From: Eubacteriaceae bacterium UBA6119
Lineage (GTDB): Bacteria; Bacillota; Clostridia; Eubacteriales; UBA1433
Direction: 5' to 3'
Length of the DNA: 64,000 nt
Assembly: GCA_002423395.1 (NCBI GenBank)
Contig: DIVZ01000005.1
Location: 703,259 to 767,258 of the forward strand
In this document: one piece after another, positions 8,900 through 17,071 of the stretch
How positions within the stretch are numbered: the first letter of the stretch is position 1
How the letters are laid out: each line of letters begins with the position of its first letter
Notes under the pieces: generated by a model
Told to the model about the DNA's origin: nothing
Databases searched by the model: none
What the model saw: only the letters and a program-made list of their open reading frames with translations
Made by a program: the position numbers and the translations under genes

Positions 8900-8955
8900 G
8901 AAATTTATAATTAATTATTTTATAGAAAATGAATTGAATTATAGGAGAATTTAAG

Positions 8956-10452
8956 ATGAAAAAGTTTAAAATAACAATGACATTTATTTTAATATTACTT
9001 TTAGCCATAACAGGCACTGCCTGCGGCAAAGACATTCAAAAAACATTTGGCGAAAATCTAAAAAATTCCTTGCTTGATGTGTCAAAAACCTCAGAAAATA
9101 TTTCAGCTATGCAAACAGACCTTATATTTAACCCGTCTAAACAAACAGACTCAAGCAAATCTAACAGCATTACAATAAGCGTGGATTTAGCAAATGCTTC
9201 AGAGCCCAGTAACAAAGTCAATTTTACCTCAGAAACTATTTATAATGCTACAACAAAAGACGCTTCGCAGACGGTGAGCATAGGCAGCGGAAGTGAAAGC
9301 ACTCAAAGCGGAGGAGTATATTATACAGGAAATAAAATGCTTATAAAAAGAGGCGGATCAGATAAAAAAATGATTCAATATGTTTTGACTGACGAAATTG
9401 CAAAATCATTATCCAGCGATATGCCTGCAAACCGCCTTGATAAGCTTATTACAAATAACATTCAGTCAACAGGTAATGAAACATGGACAGCGGATATTGA
9501 CGCCTTTATAGCAAAAATAACGGAAAATACAACAAAACAGGATTACACCGAAGTAAAAGAAACAAAATCAATTCTGGGAAAAGAACAAGAACTATCTGAT
9601 ATTGTGTTAAATATCAAAGGTGAAAAAGCGCAGTTAATAACTACTGAATTGTTAAAGTTATTGCAAAAGCAGTCAAACATAAAATCGGTTATTTCAGGAA
9701 CGTCAACGGATAATACAGGAACAAGCGCGCTTGACAAAGCTTTGTTATCTATAAACGGCTTAACAGCAGACGAAGTACAAAATCTTCAGCTTGTTTTCAA
9801 GACACAAATGTTAAATGATAAAGTATTTGGCTTTGAGCTTACTGCCACAATAAATGAAAAAAGTTTTGTTATTGCAAGCAACCATATTGTTAATGGTTTT
9901 GAACAGCAGCAGGAGCTTAAATTAACAAACTTCGATAAAAGCGGAATTGCTTTTGCAAGCAAAGATGTGTCGCAAGGCGGAGACAATTATAAGGGAGATA
10001 TGTCTTATATAAATTACATAGAAGGCGGATCAGCAAAAGACAGCTTAACCGCGCAATGGAGCAGCGTAAAAACAGACAAATCTGTATCATCAGATTATTC
10101 ATATAATACGGTTATATTTTATTCTGAAGACGGAGCGGAAACATCTTATAATGCCGGCGGAAGTATTAAATGGACTCAGAGTGAAGCAAGCGACGGCAGC
10201 ATTGATGCAACAGGCAGCGGAAACGTTACCTTATCTCTAGGTGGAGACGCTCAGAAATTATTAATAAACATGAAAATGAATAAAAAATTCGGCGATACGG
10301 AAATAAAAGCTCCGCAGTTTATTGAAAGTTCGGGAATTTCGGTAAACAGCAGCGATGCTTTGGTGACGGCTCTTGATATTGATAAAAATGAATACTTGAA
10401 GCAAAACGCAGCTATGAGAGCAATTGGAGTTGTATTGCTTTTACTTATATAA
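8956..10452 (+). CDS. Large lipoprotein with hydrophobic C-terminal tail
   Basis: This 498-residue protein has a classic lipoprotein signal: basic start, hydrophobic core, and lipobox ending ITGTAC with C23 as the lipidated residue. The mature part is rich in Ser, Thr, Asn and Lys and looks like a long beta-rich extracellular domain without recognisable catalytic motifs. The last nine or so residues are strongly hydrophobic (AIGVVLLLLI) and end right at the stop, an unusual feature for a secreted lipoprotein. A radical SAM gene starts 24 bp later and an ABC exporter follows, so the protein could be the substrate, sensor or cell-surface part of that system. Family unknown to me. Confidence 0.8.
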   Translation: MKKFKITMTFILILLLAITGTACGKDIQKTFGENLKNSLLDVSKTSENISAMQTDLIFNPSKQTDSSKSNSITISVDLANASEPSNKVNFTSETIYNATTKDASQTVSIGSGSESTQSGGVYYTGNKMLIKRGGSDKKMIQYVLTDEIAKSLSSDMPANRLDKLITNNIQSTGNETWTADIDAFIAKITENTTKQDYTEVKETKSILGKEQELSDIVLNIKGEKAQLITTELLKLLQKQSNIKSVISGTSTDNTGTSALDKALLSINGLTADEVQNLQLVFKTQMLNDKVFGFELTATINEKSFVIASNHIVNGFEQQQELKLTNFDKSGIAFASKDVSQGGDNYKGDMSYINYIEGGSAKDSLTAQWSSVKTDKSVSSDYSYNTVIFYSEDGAETSYNAGGSIKWTQSEASDGSIDATGSGNVTLSLGGDAQKLLINMKMNKKFGDTEIKAPQFIESSGISVNSSDALVTALDIDKNEYLKQNAAMRAIGVVLLLLI

Positions 10453-10476
10453 ATAATACGAAGGATGGTTTAAGAA

Positions 10477-11730
10477 ATGGCAAAAATGCAGTTATCTGAC
10501 AGCGTAAAAAAAATACCGCTGAAAGCTTCACATAAAAGATTATTTTACTATTTTTATCAACAAATACATCATAAAAGCTATATGTCCTGGTTTTTTATGC
10601 ACGACCTTTCAGGTATAAAGCAGCATATTTTATCAAGAATTCATAAATGCTCAATACCCAGAGCAATGCTGATTGACCCTACTTATGAATGCAATCTTAA
10701 CTGCATAGGATGCTATGCTGCAGGATACGGCAAGGATGAAGGTTTGTCTTTTGAAGAGCTTGACGACATAATATCTCAGGCTGAAAAACTTGGCATACAC
10801 TTTTTTCTGTATACGGGCGGAGAGCCGCTTATGAGAAAATACGACTTGGTAAAAATAGCTAAAAAGCATAAGTTTTCTATATTTCACGCGTTTACAAACG
10901 GAACTCTGATTGACGAGGCGTACGCTGATGAAGTTGCGAAAATTGAAAATCTTACGTTTGGTTTCGGAGTTGAGGGGTTTAAGGAAGAGACTGATTTTAG
11001 GCGCGGAGAAGGTACATATGACAAAATTATGGAAGCGATGGACCTTCTTAAAGAAAGGGGTGTTTCGTTTGCATTCGCCTCATGTTTTCATCCGAGGAAT
11101 TACGAGGTTGTAACAAGCGATGAATTTATAGATTTGATGATAGCAAAAGGATGTTGGGCAGGATGGTATTTTACTTATCTTCCGGTAGGGCAGGATGCTT
11201 CTCTTGAGTTGGTATGCGATCCGGAACAAAGAGCATACGTATCAAATAAAGTAAGAAAGATAAGAGAAGCAAAAAAAATCAACGTTATAGATTTTTGGAA
11301 TGACGGTTATATGGTTGGCGGCTGCATTGCAGGGGGCAGGCAATACATACACATAAACTCAAGGGGAGATGTGGAGCCTTGTGCGTTCTGCCATTACTCG
11401 GATGCGAATATAAGAAACATGAGTTTGCTTGATGCGTTAAAATCACCATTTCTGAAAACATTCCGTTCATGTCAACCGTTCAATGACAACCCTTTTATGG
11501 CTTGCCCAGTGCTGGATAATCCCGATAAACTTGTAGATATTGTCAATAAAACAAAAGCGCTCTCAACCGAAATGTGCGCTGAGGAAAATGTTGACGATTT
11601 AGCAAAAAAAACAAAACCAATTTCTGAAAAATGGGCGGCAAAAGCAGATGAGCTATTTGACGCTCTGCCAGATAAAGATAAAAACATGTCGAGGCAAAAG
11701 CAGAACTATTATTCTAAATTCAAAAAATAA
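10477..11730 (+). CDS. Radical SAM/SPASM-domain protein
   Basis: This 417-residue protein has the radical SAM cluster motif C72-x3-C76-x2-C79 within TYECNLNCIGCYA and the SAM-binding TGGEP at 113-117. A TIM-barrel middle follows, then a C-terminal SPASM/twitch-like set of cysteines (C283, C302, C305, C332, C343) that could hold an auxiliary [4Fe-4S] cluster. Such enzymes commonly modify peptides or proteins, or act in cofactor or lipid synthesis. It sits between a lipoprotein gene (24 bp upstream) and an ABC exporter (14 bp downstream) in a single operon. A maturation-and-export role is a reasonable guess, but there is no obvious short precursor peptide. The ribosome site GAAGGATGG precedes the ATG. 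Confidence 0.88.
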   Translation: MAKMQLSDSVKKIPLKASHKRLFYYFYQQIHHKSYMSWFFMHDLSGIKQHILSRIHKCSIPRAMLIDPTYECNLNCIGCYAAGYGKDEGLSFEELDDIISQAEKLGIHFFLYTGGEPLMRKYDLVKIAKKHKFSIFHAFTNGTLIDEAYADEVAKIENLTFGFGVEGFKEETDFRRGEGTYDKIMEAMDLLKERGVSFAFASCFHPRNYEVVTSDEFIDLMIAKGCWAGWYFTYLPVGQDASLELVCDPEQRAYVSNKVRKIREAKKINVIDFWNDGYMVGGCIAGGRQYIHINSRGDVEPCAFCHYSDANIRNMSLLDALKSPFLKTFRSCQPFNDNPFMACPVLDNPDKLVDIVNKTKALSTEMCAEENVDDLAKKTKPISEKWAAKADELFDALPDKDKNMSRQKQNYYSKFKK

Positions 11731-11744
11731 AAAAGGATTTTTTT

Positions 11745-12440
11745 ATGATTGAAGTTAAAGATGTATCGAAAAGTTATAAAAATCAACAGGTTTTGCATGA
11801 TATTTCTTTCAATATTAAAAAAGGTGAAATTATTGGTCTGATAGGACAAAACGGAGCAGGCAAAACAAGCCTGCTCAATATTCTTGCGCTGATAGCAGAT
11901 TATAATTGCGGAGAATATTTAATAGAAGAAAATAATACCAAAGAAAACCTCAATTACTACAGATCTGTTATTGGTTATGTGCCGCAGGATATTGCGTTGT
12001 TTGAAGAGTTAAGCGTAGCAGACAATCTTGTTTGCTGGTCTAAATATAATTCTAAAAAAGCAAAAAATTTAATGCATTTAATATCTTTGGAATTGGACTT
12101 TACAGAAATATTAAATAAAAAAGTAAAAAAATTATCGGGCGGTATGAAGAGAAGACTGAATGTTGCAATAGCTTTAATAAACGCGCCCCAAATACTTGTA
12201 ATGGACGAACCGATGGTCGGTATAGACGATAAGCATTGCAAGTTAATTTTTTCATATCTGAAAACATTATCAAAACAAGGCGTAACTCAAGTAATTTCGA
12301 GCCATTCCACAGAGCAATTAATAGAAATTTCCAATAAAATATTATATCTGAACAATGGAAAAATAGAATTTTTCGGAGACACTTTTTCATATTTGAGTCT
12401 TTTACAAACAAATCATATAAACGCGGCTGATAAGACATGA
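11745..12440 (+). CDS. ABC transporter ATP-binding protein
   Basis: This 231-residue protein has a complete nucleotide-binding domain: Walker A GQNGAGKT (34-41), a Q-loop in YVPQD (79-83), signature LSGGM (130-134), Walker B LVMDEP (151-156), and the switch His in SSHST. It resembles ATPases of ABC-2 type exporters. Its stop overlaps the start of the first permease gene (ATGA), so the subunits are translationally coupled. ATP hydrolysis would power the two downstream membrane proteins. The substrate is unknown; the neighbouring radical SAM and lipoprotein genes suggest a modified peptide or a surface component. Confidence 0.95.
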   Translation: MIEVKDVSKSYKNQQVLHDISFNIKKGEIIGLIGQNGAGKTSLLNILALIADYNCGEYLIEENNTKENLNYYRSVIGYVPQDIALFEELSVADNLVCWSKYNSKKAKNLMHLISLELDFTEILNKKVKKLSGGMKRRLNVAIALINAPQILVMDEPMVGIDDKHCKLIFSYLKTLSKQGVTQVISSHSTEQLIEISNKILYLNNGKIEFFGDTFSYLSLLQTNHINAADKT

Positions 12441-13663
12441 AATACATATTATTTGACTTAAAGCGCACATTTGAAAAAAAATCGTTGATTATTATATGCG
12501 TCATTTCTCCTGTAATAGTAATGCTTTTATTTGGCAGCATTGTGGCGCCGCTTTTATTTACGGCAAAAATAACAAAGTTTAATGTGGCAATAGTAAATGA
12601 TGATAAAAGCAAAGAAGTGAATACATTTATTGATCAACTGGTAAACTCAAAAGCGCTTAAAGATTTGGTAGTATCATATCCAGCCCAGTCAATAGAGGAC
12701 GGATATGAAATGCTTGAAAAAAATGAAGTTCTTGTGCTTATTCATATACCAGAAGGATTAATGTCTTCAATCAAAACAAACAAAAAAACAAACATTGAAC
12801 TATACAGCATTAAAGGTCATTATCTGGAAAGTGAACTGATAAAAATGACTCTGGAAAGTTCGCTAAGCACTGTTGCAAAAGGTCAGAACCTGTTGGAATA
12901 TTCTATAAAATTTATATCGGATAAAAGTATATCGCTCGAAAAAATAAAACAATTTACCGATGAAATTACTGATAAAGCAATACGCGAGTTTATGAACAGA
13001 AGGGAAGTTTTGTCTCAAGCAGGGACATTATCGCCCATAGGTGCATATATTCCGATTGAATATTACACAGGGATAATATTTACTTTTTTTGCCGCTTTGG
13101 CTATGCTGCCTATCAGCGCTATGACTGCTGAGGATATGCGGAAAAATGTGCTGAAAAGAGGTTTTCTTTATGACAGAAGATATTTGGGCTACTATTTCGG
13201 AAGACTAATATCCGGGACCGCATTAATTTGTCTGATTTTATTGCTGGTTTATCCATCATATTTACTGAATTCGATTTTGAATACTGCTTTAAAAGTAGAG
13301 TTTACCTCAAATGCAGCCGCGCTTTTTTTGTCTGTTCTGCTTTCGGCGTTATGCTTCAGCGCAATGGCGGTTACTGTATCAAGTATTTTCAGCAAAGGCA
13401 ACATGAGCATTTGGATATTATTTTATATAATACTTTTTATGGCTGTTTTAAGCGGCGCGGTAATTCCGACTGATAGCATGCCCGAATTTGCAAGTAAAAT
13501 AAGCGGTTGGATGCCTTTTAGGGCGGCAATGAGAAGTATGATTAACGCATTGTTTATTTTTGACGTCAGCCAATATTTCCAAGAAGTGATCAAGCTTATC
13601 ATTTGGAATATCGTGTTTATAGCATCGGGATTACTGTTCATCAGAAAGAGAGCTATGAAATGA
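12437..13663 (+). CDS. ABC-2 type permease, first subunit
   Basis: This 408-residue membrane protein has the layout of ABC-2 exporter permeases. There is one hydrophobic segment near the start (about 16-45), a large hydrophilic external domain (about 46-210), and then five or six membrane segments to the end, with a conserved AVIPTDSMP loop before the last pair. It overlaps the ATPase gene by 4 bp upstream and the second permease by 4 bp downstream. The pair most likely forms a heterodimeric channel. Confidence 0.88.
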   Translation: MKYILFDLKRTFEKKSLIIICVISPVIVMLLFGSIVAPLLFTAKITKFNVAIVNDDKSKEVNTFIDQLVNSKALKDLVVSYPAQSIEDGYEMLEKNEVLVLIHIPEGLMSSIKTNKKTNIELYSIKGHYLESELIKMTLESSLSTVAKGQNLLEYSIKFISDKSISLEKIKQFTDEITDKAIREFMNRREVLSQAGTLSPIGAYIPIEYYTGIIFTFFAALAMLPISAMTAEDMRKNVLKRGFLYDRRYLGYYFGRLISGTALICLILLLVYPSYLLNSILNTALKVEFTSNAAALFLSVLLSALCFSAMAVTVSSIFSKGNMSIWILFYIILFMAVLSGAVIPTDSMPEFASKISGWMPFRAAMRSMINALFIFDVSQYFQEVIKLIIWNIVFIASGLLFIRKRAMK

Positions 13664-14850
13664 AGTGGATAGCGAAACTTTTTAAGTCAAATATGAAAGG
13701 GGCGGCTTTAAGAGCGGGTAATTGGTTTTTTATAATAGCCGCTGTTGCTGTTTCATTAACTTTGTTAGTAAATAATAAAGATTTTACTCATGTACCTAAA
13801 ATTAACATAGCATTTGCAAATGAAGATACAGGCGCGATATCCGAGGAGTTTTTGCAATCAATTGAAAAATATAACGAATTTAATACAGCAGTATTAAATA
13901 AAAATGATGCGTTTAAAGAATTAAAAAAAGGAAATATTGAGGCCGTTTTTATTATAGAAAAAAATTTTTCCAGTACATTATCGCAAGGAAAATTCAACAA
14001 TATTATTCAAGTTTATAATTCTCCTTCTTCAAATGCCTCTGCGACAATAAGCGAGCCTATTATAAATAATGTTTTAATGTATTGGATAGAAGAGTATACA
14101 ATTCAAAAGACAAACGAGTTTTTAAGCAGCGAAGGCAAGACCTATTCAAAAAATGACGAGATAAATCAAAGAAATCAAATTAAATCTTTGTGGAAGAATG
14201 CATTGCCTATAGAAGTCAATAACAATACTGTTAATACTGCGGGGCAAAGCGCAGAGGCTTTGACAAATGCACTGCCTTTTAAATGGTATTTTGCTTTGTC
14301 GGTATTTTATTTATTCATAGGAACAGTATATTTTATTGACATTAAAAAAACCGGAATAGTGAAGCGTCTTGAATTGTGCGGAGCAAAATTATCGCATGTA
14401 ATTTTGGGAAGCTTTATGCCCTCTGTTTTAATTGCCGTTTTTGGATTTGTTTTAGTAATGGCTGCCAGTTCAATATTTGTCTATACTGAGTTTTATAAAT
14501 ATATTTTGCTTTTTATTGCGGCATTGTTTTATCTTATATCATTTGCATTCATAAGCGGAATAATTGTACTGCTTTCAAACAATGTGCCGTCAATATTGAT
14601 ACTTGCGTCAACGTTCACTTTTATAAACGCCGTTTTATCGGAACTTGTAGTTGCGCTGCCTCAATGGGCTGTATTTTTAAGAAACGTATCTGTTTTTCTG
14701 CCAGGCAAATGGGTTAATGTTTCAATAAATCAAATTTATGTTCAAGGGAGACTGAATGCGGGAATATTTATATGCACATTAATTTATGCTGTTGCATATT
14801 TTGCTTTGTGTTATTTTCAAGAAAGAAAGATAACAGAGAATGAACATTGA
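13660..14850 (+). CDS. ABC-2 type permease, second subunit
   Basis: I place the start at ATG 13660, which overlaps the previous stop (ATGA). An in-frame ATG at 13603 would need 57 bp of overlap. This gives a 396-residue protein with the same plan as its neighbour: one N-terminal membrane segment, an extracellular domain of about 170 residues (KINIAFANEDTGAISEEF, similar in position to NVAIVNDDKSKEV in the partner), and then about six membrane segments. It is the last gene of the operon. No strong terminator follows; the next recognisable sequence is the tRNA-derived repeat at 14951. Confidence 0.87.
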   Translation: MKWIAKLFKSNMKGAALRAGNWFFIIAAVAVSLTLLVNNKDFTHVPKINIAFANEDTGAISEEFLQSIEKYNEFNTAVLNKNDAFKELKKGNIEAVFIIEKNFSSTLSQGKFNNIIQVYNSPSSNASATISEPIINNVLMYWIEEYTIQKTNEFLSSEGKTYSKNDEINQRNQIKSLWKNALPIEVNNNTVNTAGQSAEALTNALPFKWYFALSVFYLFIGTVYFIDIKKTGIVKRLELCGAKLSHVILGSFMPSVLIAVFGFVLVMAASSIFVYTEFYKYILLFIAALFYLISFAFISGIIVLLSNNVPSILILASTFTFINAVLSELVVALPQWAVFLRNVSVFLPGKWVNVSINQIYVQGRLNAGIFICTLIYAVAYFALCYFQERKITENEH

Positions 14851-14950
14851 AAAATATTTAAATTATTAAAAATGAATTAAAAGTACATATATAAGAACGT
14901 TGCTTATAGCATTTCCTAGCATCGCATACATAAATCTTTTTTAATAGAGT

Positions 14951-15097
14951 GTTAGACATTTAAAGACAATGTAAAGAAATAGGGGAATATCAGCTGCAAT
15001 AAAACTATGTATTACCGCTGTTTAGTGAGGTTTTAGTGCCTCTGTCTAGAATTCGCAATCAGCAGGCCAGCTGTTCGAAAACCGTTCAGTAGATTCA
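14951..15097 (+). repeat. tRNA-Thr 3' half with leader, copy A (putative att scar)
   Basis: Bases 15051-15097 match the 3' half of the tRNA-Thr gene (anticodon stem through CCA region) with about seven changes and one inserted A, so this copy cannot make tRNA. The preceding 100 bp or so matches copy B at 19290: GTTAGACAT at the left end, ATTACC in the middle, and a shared CCTCTGTCTAGAATT just before the tRNA part, plus a small GAGGT/CCTC hairpin. The tRNA terminator hairpin was carried along downstream. The arrangement fits the end of an integrative element that used the tRNA gene as its target. Confidence 0.6.
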
Positions 15098-15113
15098 AAT
15101 AGAAATATTATCT

Positions 15114-15138
15114 AACCACGCAAATGCGTGGTTTTTAT
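15114..15138 (+). terminator. Copied tRNA terminator hairpin
   Basis: AACCACGCA-aa-TGCGTGGTT (15114-15133) is followed by TTTATTT. It is near-identical to the hairpin after the intact tRNA and at the same distance from the tRNA 3' end, which supports a duplication of the whole tRNA end. Confidence 0.7.
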
Positions 15139-15338
15139 TTCTTAATAAACTTATGCATTTAAATATTTACAAATTTAACTTGCTAGTATTTTGGTTAAAA
15201 ATGCAGTGTGATGAGGCATATTTTGCTAAAATATAATAGATTATTAAAAATAAATATATATTAATTATTATTTTATCATAAAAAATGTTATTATATAAAC
15301 TCATGTTAAAATATTAATCTTTATAAAAGGAAGACAAA

Positions 15339-16952
15339 ATGATTAGTACAAATAAAATAACTTTAAGATATGGTAAACGGGCATTATTTGAAGATGTTAA
15401 TGTAAAATTTACCCCCGGAAAATGTTACGGTTTAATTGGCGCCAACGGTGCAGGAAAATCGACATTTTTGAAAATTCTTTCCGGCGAAATAGAAGCTACC
15501 AGCGGAGAAGTCATGCTAACCAAAGGCGAACGCATTGGTGTTTTAAAACAAGATCACTTTGAATTTGAAGAATCTGAAGTGCTGAAAACGGTAATAATGG
15601 GTCATCCAAGGCTATTTAAAATTATGGAAGAAAAAGACGCTCTATATGCAAAACCGGATTTTACTGAAGAAGACGGAATAAAAGTTTCCATCCTTGAGGG
15701 TGAGTTTGCTGAACTGAACGGCTGGGAAGCCGAGGCAGAAGCTGCCGAATTGCTGATGGGGCTTGGCATTAATAATGAACTTCAAGGCTGCAAGATGAAA
15801 GACCTTAGCGGCCACGAAAAAGTCCGAGTTTTACTTGCTCAAGCCTTATTTGGTAACCCTCATATTTTATTACTGGATGAGCCTACCAACCATCTGGACT
15901 TGCAATCAATCACCTGGCTTGAAAACTTTTTGTATAATTATGAAAATACAGTCATTGTAGTTTCCCATGACAGACATTTCTTGAATAAAGTGTGTACTGA
16001 TATCGCTGATATTGATTATGGCAAGATTCAATTATTCGTAGGGAACTATGATTTTTGGTATGAATCAAGTCAATTGGCGTTAAGGTTAATGCGAGAATCC
16101 AACAGGAAAAAAGAAGATAAAATTGCAGATTTGCAAAGATTTATTGAGAGGTTCAGCGCTAACGCTTCTAAAGCAAAGCAAGCAACATCCCGAAAAAAGC
16201 TGCTTGAAAAATTGACGCTGGATGATATTAAGCCTTCGTCACGTAAATATCCATACATCGCTTTTAGTCCGGAGCGCCAAACCGGCAATAATATTTTGAC
16301 CGTAGAGAACCTGACTGTAAGTGCCGGAGGCGAGAAGATACTTAATGATGTATCGTTTATAGTGAATAAAGGCGATAAGATAGCGTTTGTTGGCCCTGAC
16401 GGCGCCGCTAAAACAAACTTGTTTAAAGTATTAATGGGCGAAATTATCCAGGATAGCGGAGAATTTAAATGGGGAGTTACAACAAAGCAAGCCTATCTGC
16501 CTCTTGATAACTCATCTTATTTTGAAAGCAGCTTAAATTTAGTAGATTGGCTGAGACAATATTCCAAAGATCAAGAAGAAAGTTTTATACGCGGATTTCT
16601 TGGGAGAATGCTTTTTTCTCAAGACGAATCACAAAAGCAGGTAAGTGTTCTTTCGGGCGGAGAAAAAATGCGCTGTATGCTTTCTAAAATGATGGTCAGC
16701 GGCGCGAACGTACTGCTGATGGATGAACCGACCAATCATCTGGATATGGAGTCGCTTACGGCTCTTAATAATTCATTGACAGCTTTCGACGGCAACGTAT
16801 TGTTAGTATCACAGGATCACCAGTTTGTTCAGACAATTGCTAACCGCATCATTGAAATCACACCAAAAGGACTTATTGATCGAATGATGTCATTTGATGA
16901 ATATATACAGAACGAGGACGTAAAAACATTACAAAAACAAATGTATAGTTAA
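15339..16952 (+). CDS. ABC-F family ATPase (YkpA/YbiT type) with degenerate second site
   Basis: This 537-residue soluble protein has two ABC domains and no membrane segment, as in ribosome-associated ABC-F proteins that rescue stalled translation or protect against antibiotics. Domain 1 is intact: GANGAGKS (34-41), LSGHE (156-160), LLLDEPTNHLD (177-187) and SHD (209-211). The linker RFSANASKAKQATSRKK (271-287) is typical of the YkpA/YbiT group. Domain 2 departs from consensus. Its Walker A reads GPDGAAKTN (352-360), losing the key Gly, and its switch is SQD (491-493) where His is expected. Its signature LSGGEK and Walker B LLMDEPTNHLD remain. The second site may bind nucleotide poorly. The gene lies between tRNA-derived repeats A and B. 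Confidence 0.9.
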   Translation: MISTNKITLRYGKRALFEDVNVKFTPGKCYGLIGANGAGKSTFLKILSGEIEATSGEVMLTKGERIGVLKQDHFEFEESEVLKTVIMGHPRLFKIMEEKDALYAKPDFTEEDGIKVSILEGEFAELNGWEAEAEAAELLMGLGINNELQGCKMKDLSGHEKVRVLLAQALFGNPHILLLDEPTNHLDLQSITWLENFLYNYENTVIVVSHDRHFLNKVCTDIADIDYGKIQLFVGNYDFWYESSQLALRLMRESNRKKEDKIADLQRFIERFSANASKAKQATSRKKLLEKLTLDDIKPSSRKYPYIAFSPERQTGNNILTVENLTVSAGGEKILNDVSFIVNKGDKIAFVGPDGAAKTNLFKVLMGEIIQDSGEFKWGVTTKQAYLPLDNSSYFESSLNLVDWLRQYSKDQEESFIRGFLGRMLFSQDESQKQVSVLSGGEKMRCMLSKMMVSGANVLLMDEPTNHLDMESLTALNNSLTAFDGNVLLVSQDHQFVQTIANRIIEITPKGLIDRMMSFDEYIQNEDVKTLQKQMYS

Positions 16953-17071
16953 ATATTTATGGAAATGGTTTTTTACTGTACAATTGTATCAGTTGCAAAA
17001 GCAAAGCTTTAGCGTATAGTTTTTTGCTCAGAACCCAATGATTACGATATAGCTTAAATTAAGGAGAACAG

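Larger units (their letters stand above)
14851..15338 (+). other. Gene-free stretch holding tRNA-derived repeat A
   Basis: No credible coding frame is present. It contains the leader-plus-tRNA-half repeat (14951-15097), a terminator hairpin (15114-15133), and an AT-rich region that presumably carries the promoter of the ABC-F gene. An AAAGGAAG ribosome site sits just before 15339. Confidence 0.5.

Noticed and set aside
13603..13659. Longer N-terminus for the second permease
   Set aside because: It would overlap the upstream gene by 61 bp and has no ribosome site; the ATGA overlap at 13660 is the normal coupling.
15051..15097. Second tRNA-Thr gene
   Set aside because: Only the 3' half is present, with several stem-breaking changes and an inserted base. 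The 5' half is replaced by unrelated leader sequence.
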